A stretch of 64,000 nucleotides of DNA, taken from contig CBDUQI010000003.1 in assembly GCA_965369325.1 (NCBI GenBank), positions 15,138 to 79,137 of the forward strand, in the 5' to 3' direction. Both the position numbers and the translations under genes were made by a program. The notes below the pieces were generated by a model, which had not been told where the DNA came from, did no database searches, and was given only the letters and a program-made list of their open reading frames with translations. Origin of the DNA: CBDUQI01 sp965369325 (GTDB taxonomy: Bacteria > Pseudomonadota > Gammaproteobacteria > Steroidobacterales > JBCBZW01). This document shows positions 60,684 to 64,000 of this stretch, one piece after another; position 1 is the first letter of the stretch; each line of letters opens with the position of its first letter.

Positions 60684-61919
60684 TCACTCAAACCACAGAC
60701 GCACCGTATCGACAGCGCGACTGATCAGGCTGCCTCGGGCCACCTCGCTCAGCGCGATCAGGTCTTGCTCGATCAGCGTTCGCTCACCCAGCACCACCGA
60801 TAACTGCCCGACGCTCTGCCCACCAGGTACCGGTGCCAGCAGCGGCGAGGTAATGGTGGTGCTGGCTTCCAGTTGTTCGTATTGTCCACGTGGCACAGTC
60901 ACGTATACATCCTGCCCCAACCCTAGCGCCAACGTGTCGCTGGCGCCTTTCCACACCGGTGTGGTGGTGACCGGTTGGTTGGCGCTGAACAGGCGATGGG
61001 TTTCGAAAAAGCGGAATCCATAGGCCAGCAGTGCGCGACTGGCGCTGGCGCGAGCACTTTCGCTGGAGGAACCCATCACCACCGAAATCAGGCGCATATC
61101 GTCACGCACTGCGCTGGCGGCCAGGCAGTACCCAGCGGCTTCGGTATGCCCGGTTTTCAGTCCGTCGACCGTGGAGTCCTGTTGCAATAGCAGGTTTCGG
61201 TTGAGCTGGGTTATATCGTTGTAGGTGAACTGCTTTTCCGAGTACCAGGCGTAGTACTGTGGAAACTCGCGAATCAACGCCCGCGACAACAGCGCGACAT
61301 CAGCGGCTGTGGCGTAGTGCTCCTCGCCGGGGAGCCCCGTGCTGTTTGTGTAGTGTGTATTGGCCAAGCCGAGGCGGCGCGCCTGATCGTTCATCATCTC
61401 GGCAAAGGTGTCTTCTGAGCCTGCGATATGCTCGGCCAGCGCCACGCTGGCGTCATTGCCCGATTGAATGATGATGCCGCGCAGCAAGTCCTGCACGCTG
61501 ACCTGACTGCCCACCTCAATGAACATGCGTGAGCCTTGCGTACGCCAGGCTTTCTCGCTCACATTTACCATATCGGTGAGGGCGAGGTGCCCCGCTCGCA
61601 ACTCATTGAAGGCGACCAAGGTGGTCATCAATTTGGTAATGCTGGCGGGATCCACGCGCTGCTCGGCGCCCTTGGTGGCGATAACCTCACCGCTGTGAAA
61701 ATCCATCAACACGTAGCTGCGAGCATCCACGCTGGGCGCCGCCGGAATTGGCTGGGCGCTTGCCTGGAGGGCAAAAGTGGTCACGATAAGTAGGCTGAGT
61801 GCGCTTAGCTTGCGCCTGCGGTGCGTGCCCAGCGCTCCAGTAGCGCTGGCGCGACGTGGGCAACAGCGGTGAGGGCAGTGCCGATTGCGCGGTTGGCCGG
61901 GGGGAAAATAATGCATCAT
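60684..61919 (-). CDS. dacA: D-alanyl-D-alanine carboxypeptidase DacA (PBP5/6-type)
   Basis: Penicillin-binding motifs are SITK (SxxK), SGN in QSGNDAS and KTG in DGLKTGHT, followed by the C-terminal beta domain and an amphipathic membrane helix (GSLISRAVDTVRLWFE). It removes the terminal D-Ala from murein pentapeptides at the outer face of the inner membrane. The start is uncertain: ATG 61919 precedes an unusually long basic region before the hydrophobic core (LSALSLLIVTTFALQASAQ), and TTG 61979 overlaps the rlpA stop. No clear ribosome site helps. Confidence 0.93.
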   Translation of the reverse strand: MMHYFPPGQPRNRHCPHRCCPRRASATGALGTHRRRKLSALSLLIVTTFALQASAQPIPAAPSVDARSYVLMDFHSGEVIATKGAEQRVDPASITKLMTTLVAFNELRAGHLALTDMVNVSEKAWRTQGSRMFIEVGSQVSVQDLLRGIIIQSGNDASVALAEHIAGSEDTFAEMMNDQARRLGLANTHYTNSTGLPGEEHYATAADVALLSRALIREFPQYYAWYSEKQFTYNDITQLNRNLLLQQDSTVDGLKTGHTEAAGYCLAASAVRDDMRLISVVMGSSSESARASASRALLAYGFRFFETHRLFSANQPVTTTPVWKGASDTLALGLGQDVYVTVPRGQYEQLEASTTITSPLLAPVPGGQSVGQLSVVLGERTLIEQDLIALSEVARGSLISRAVDTVRLWFE

Positions 61920-61975
61920 TGTTTTGTTGCTGCGGGGCTGAAGTTTAGGGCCGCAATGCGGCGAAGCGTGCGCGC

Positions 61976-62947
61976 TCAATCGACAGTAAGGTATGAGTCT
62001 TTGATGTCGTAACGGGCCATTCGTTCGATCAGTCGATCATACGCGTTAACGTCCGGAAGCGGCCCGATGCGCACCTTAAAAATGGCCGGCTGGGTGTTGC
62101 TGCCCACCGTGTGCGCGCGCGCAAAGCCGTAGCTTTGCAGGCGCAGGCGCAGGGTTTCGGCGTTTACCGGATCGCTAAACGCCCCCAACTGCACGTAAAC
62201 GGTGCCGCCAGAGGGCGGCAGGCTCAGTGTGTCGTCGATCAGTAGTTTGGCCGCAACCGTCTCTGCAGAGGGTTGCTCCGGCGGCAGGACTACCGCCACG
62301 GCTTGCTCCGGCACCAGCTGCGGCTGCAAATCAATGGCCCCGACGGCGGTGCCGGCAGAAGCCTGTGCACTTTGGCCGGTTGATGTGGTGGCCGCGGATG
62401 GCGCGGCCTGCGATGCAGAGGCGGCCTTGGTAATCACCTTGACCTCCACCAGTCCGGTGCCTGCGGCAATCAGATCCAGCTCCCGCGCAGCCGCATAACT
62501 CAAGTCGATGAGCCGGTTGTCGACGAATGGCCCGCGATCGTTTACGCGCACCACCACGCTGCGCCCATTGGCGAGATTGGTCACCTGCGCATAGCTCGGC
62601 AGGGGGAGCGATTTGTGTGCGGCCGTCATCGCGTGCATGTCGTAAATTTCGCCCGATGCGGTAGGCCGGCCGTGAAACTTGCGCCCATACCAGGAGGCCA
62701 CGCCGCGTTCACGATAGCCCGCAGCCGATGCCATCACGTAGTAGCGCTGGCCAAATACCACGTAGTGCGGCGCGTTACCCGCGCGCGGGTAGCCGCTGGG
62801 GCCACTCGCAGGGGCTGACCCGCGGGGGGCACCCGCGGTGCTCGCGCACGCCACGTTAAGCGAGGCCAGCAACGCCACCAGCAGCCCGGCGCGCCAAGGT
62901 GACGCGGTGCGCTGGCGTATTAAGGCGGGGTGCTCAGCGCGGGTCAT
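61976..62947 (-). CDS. rlpA: Septal ring lytic transglycosylase RlpA with SPOR domain
   Basis: From ATG 62947 (overlapping the mltB end) the protein has a lipoprotein-type signal ending NVAC. A double-psi beta-barrel (GVASWYGRKFHGRPTASGEIYD, VVVRVNDRGPFVDNRLIDLS) and a C-terminal SPOR domain (VYVQLGAFSDPVNAETLRLRL) follow. RlpA cleaves denuded glycan strands at the division site in Pseudomonas. The -3 residue of the lipobox is Asn, which is unusual. dacA follows immediately. Confidence 0.94.
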   Translation of the reverse strand: MTRAEHPALIRQRTASPWRAGLLVALLASLNVACASTAGAPRGSAPASGPSGYPRAGNAPHYVVFGQRYYVMASAAGYRERGVASWYGRKFHGRPTASGEIYDMHAMTAAHKSLPLPSYAQVTNLANGRSVVVRVNDRGPFVDNRLIDLSYAAARELDLIAAGTGLVEVKVITKAASASQAAPSAATTSTGQSAQASAGTAVGAIDLQPQLVPEQAVAVVLPPEQPSAETVAAKLLIDDTLSLPPSGGTVYVQLGAFSDPVNAETLRLRLQSYGFARAHTVGSNTQPAIFKVRIGPLPDVNAYDRLIERMARYDIKDSYLTVD

Positions 62948-63944
62948 CAGTGTGAACGCGCTGGGCCACCAGGTCACCCAGCTGATGCACTGCCATGGCG
63001 TACATGCGGCTGCGGTTGTAACGGGTGATGACATAGTAGTTTTTAAACCCCACCCAGTACTCAGTTCCGTGCTCGCCCTGCAGGCTCACCAGCATGGCCT
63101 CCGCGTGCTCTGGCAGAGTGCTCTCAAACTGCACCCCGGCTTCGCGCAGCGAGCCCACGGTGTGGGTGAGCTTGAGCGGGCCATCGGCCAGCGCCGCGGC
63201 CTCGGCATGGGCGAGTTTCGCGCGGCTCACGGTGGGCTGGTCGCGCCGCCATCCGTGCTTAATGAAGTAGTTCGCCACACTGCCGGCCACATCGCCCCAG
63301 TTGCCAAACAGATCGCGCTGCCCGTCCCCATCAGCATCAATGGAATAGTGCCGGTAGCTGCTGGAGATAAACTGAGGTGCCCCCATGGCGCCGGCGTAAG
63401 AGCCTTTGGCGGTGAGCGGGTCGAGGTCTTCTTCACCGACTAGTAGGAAGAACTGCTCCAGCTCCGAGCGGAAGAAGCGGCTGCGAGGTGGGTAACGGAA
63501 CGCCAACGTCGCCAGTGCATCAACCACGCGGTAGCTTCCGGTAATGTCGCCGTAGCGGGTCTCCACCCCCAGGATGCCGACGATGATCTGTGGTGGTACG
63601 CCCGTCTTGTCACTGATATTGCCCAGCGTCTGCGCGTGCTCGCGCCAGAACTGCGCACCGCGTGCGATGCGCTTGTCCTGAATGAAAATGTCGCGGTACT
63701 CGTGCCAGGGCTTAACCCGTTCCGCCGGGCGGCTCATGGCCTCGATAATTTTAGGCTGATACCGGGCATTGTTCAGAATACTGTCCACCCACTGGGCATC
63801 CAGCGCGTGTTCAGTGCTGATCTGGTTAATAAAGGCCGCGACCTCCTTTTGCGTGGTGTCGATGGCCAGTGCGGACGGCGGGCCGATCAGGCCCGCAGCC
63901 AGGAAGCATGCCAGTACGGTGCTGGGAATAGGGGGAAATCTCAC
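62934..63944 (-). CDS. mltB: Membrane-bound lytic murein transglycosylase B
   Basis: Family GH103 features are present: the catalytic Glu in GVETRYGDITG, AMGAPQFISSSYRHYSIDADGDGQRDLFGNWGDVAGS, and the C-terminal ITRYNRSRMYAMAVHQLG. It cuts glycan strands to 1,6-anhydro-muropeptides. The signal sequence (TVLACFLAAGLIGPPSALA) lacks a clear lipobox at the usual site, so it may be a soluble periplasmic form. The stop overlaps the rlpA start. Confidence 0.95.
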   Translation of the reverse strand: MRFPPIPSTVLACFLAAGLIGPPSALAIDTTQKEVAAFINQISTEHALDAQWVDSILNNARYQPKIIEAMSRPAERVKPWHEYRDIFIQDKRIARGAQFWREHAQTLGNISDKTGVPPQIIVGILGVETRYGDITGSYRVVDALATLAFRYPPRSRFFRSELEQFFLLVGEEDLDPLTAKGSYAGAMGAPQFISSSYRHYSIDADGDGQRDLFGNWGDVAGSVANYFIKHGWRRDQPTVSRAKLAHAEAAALADGPLKLTHTVGSLREAGVQFESTLPEHAEAMLVSLQGEHGTEYWVGFKNYYVITRYNRSRMYAMAVHQLGDLVAQRVHTDDPR

Positions 63945-64000
63945 GTGGACAATAACTTCCTGTGCGTGTGAACAGACATCAGGATACCGAAACCCGCCAT
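63945..64000. other. Upstream region of mltB at the window edge
   Basis: The last 56 bases contain the start-proximal leader of the mltB operon on the minus strand. A weak AT-rich stretch is present; no gene can be called before the window ends. Confidence 0.4.

Noticed and set aside
1..64000. tRNA, rRNA and CRISPR arrays
   Set aside because: No cloverleaf with a GTTCRA-type T-loop, no rRNA core sequence and no regular spacer-repeat array was recognised by reading; a covariance search would be needed to exclude tRNAs fully.

Overview
The window is a 64-kb stretch of GC-rich (by eye about 60%) chromosomal DNA from a Gram-negative bacterium. Conserved gene orders point to a gammaproteobacterium: surA-pdxA-rsmA-apaG-apaH beside lptD, with amgK-murU divergent from lptD; mltB-rlpA-dacA-ybeD-lipB-lipA; birA-coaX-SPOR; and aceK. 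A kynurenine-type pathway to quinolinate, large secreted proteins and one PEP-CTERM protein suggest a free-living lineage in the Xanthomonadales/Woeseiales/Chromatiales range. That placement is inference; no rRNA or tRNA gene was recognised in the window.

Layout. 1-7.2 kb: a tightly packed plus-strand run holds an M61 peptidase (cut by the window start), a kelch lipoprotein, an EamA transporter, plsY, birA, coaX and a SPOR protein. 7.2-20.4 kb is an accessory block. It holds a small secreted peptide, a beta-propeller histidine kinase, a 1,697-residue secreted PKD/dockerin-like/beta-strand repeat protein, a zinc-ribbon protein, a 341-aa exported protein and a 652-aa secreted protein. Two of its minus-strand genes end in strong intrinsic terminators. 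20.4-28.5 kb: M19 dipeptidase, an exported hypothetical protein, aceK, a TauE-like permease, an M20 amidohydrolase and a DegT/DnrJ aminotransferase.

28.6-33.9 kb: two signalling proteins, a PAS-GGDEF-EAL protein whose two enzymatic domains look degenerate and a beta-propeller GGDEF cyclase whose catalytic and I-site motifs are intact. 34-39.6 kb: assimilatory sulfate reduction, cysJ-cysI-cysH, with convergent cysB. 39.9-43.6 kb: a receiver-PAS protein with a collapsed GGDEF domain, an alpha/beta hydrolase, a PEP-CTERM protein and a stand-alone transposase-like HTH protein. 43.6-48.1 kb: a minus-strand kynurenine operon (3-hydroxyanthranilate dioxygenase, cyclase-type formamidase, kynureninase, kynurenine monooxygenase and a small HExxH protein). 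It should convert formylkynurenine to the quinolinate precursor; tryptophan dioxygenase is not in the window.

48.2-57.1 kb: apaH, apaG, rsmA, pdxA, surA and lptD on the minus strand and amgK-murU on the plus strand, combining outer-membrane biogenesis with cell-wall sugar recycling. 57.2-58.3 kb: a lipoprotein with eight repeats of about 23 residues and a peptidoglycan-binding domain. 58.7-63.9 kb: lipA, lipB, ybeD, dacA, rlpA and mltB, joining lipoylation with murein remodelling.

Most of the window is ordinary core genome. The least explained parts are the giant repeat protein, the 23-residue repeat lipoprotein, the two eroded c-di-GMP proteins, the structured leaders before the PEP-CTERM and propeller-GGDEF genes, and the palindromes in the lipA-lipoprotein gap.
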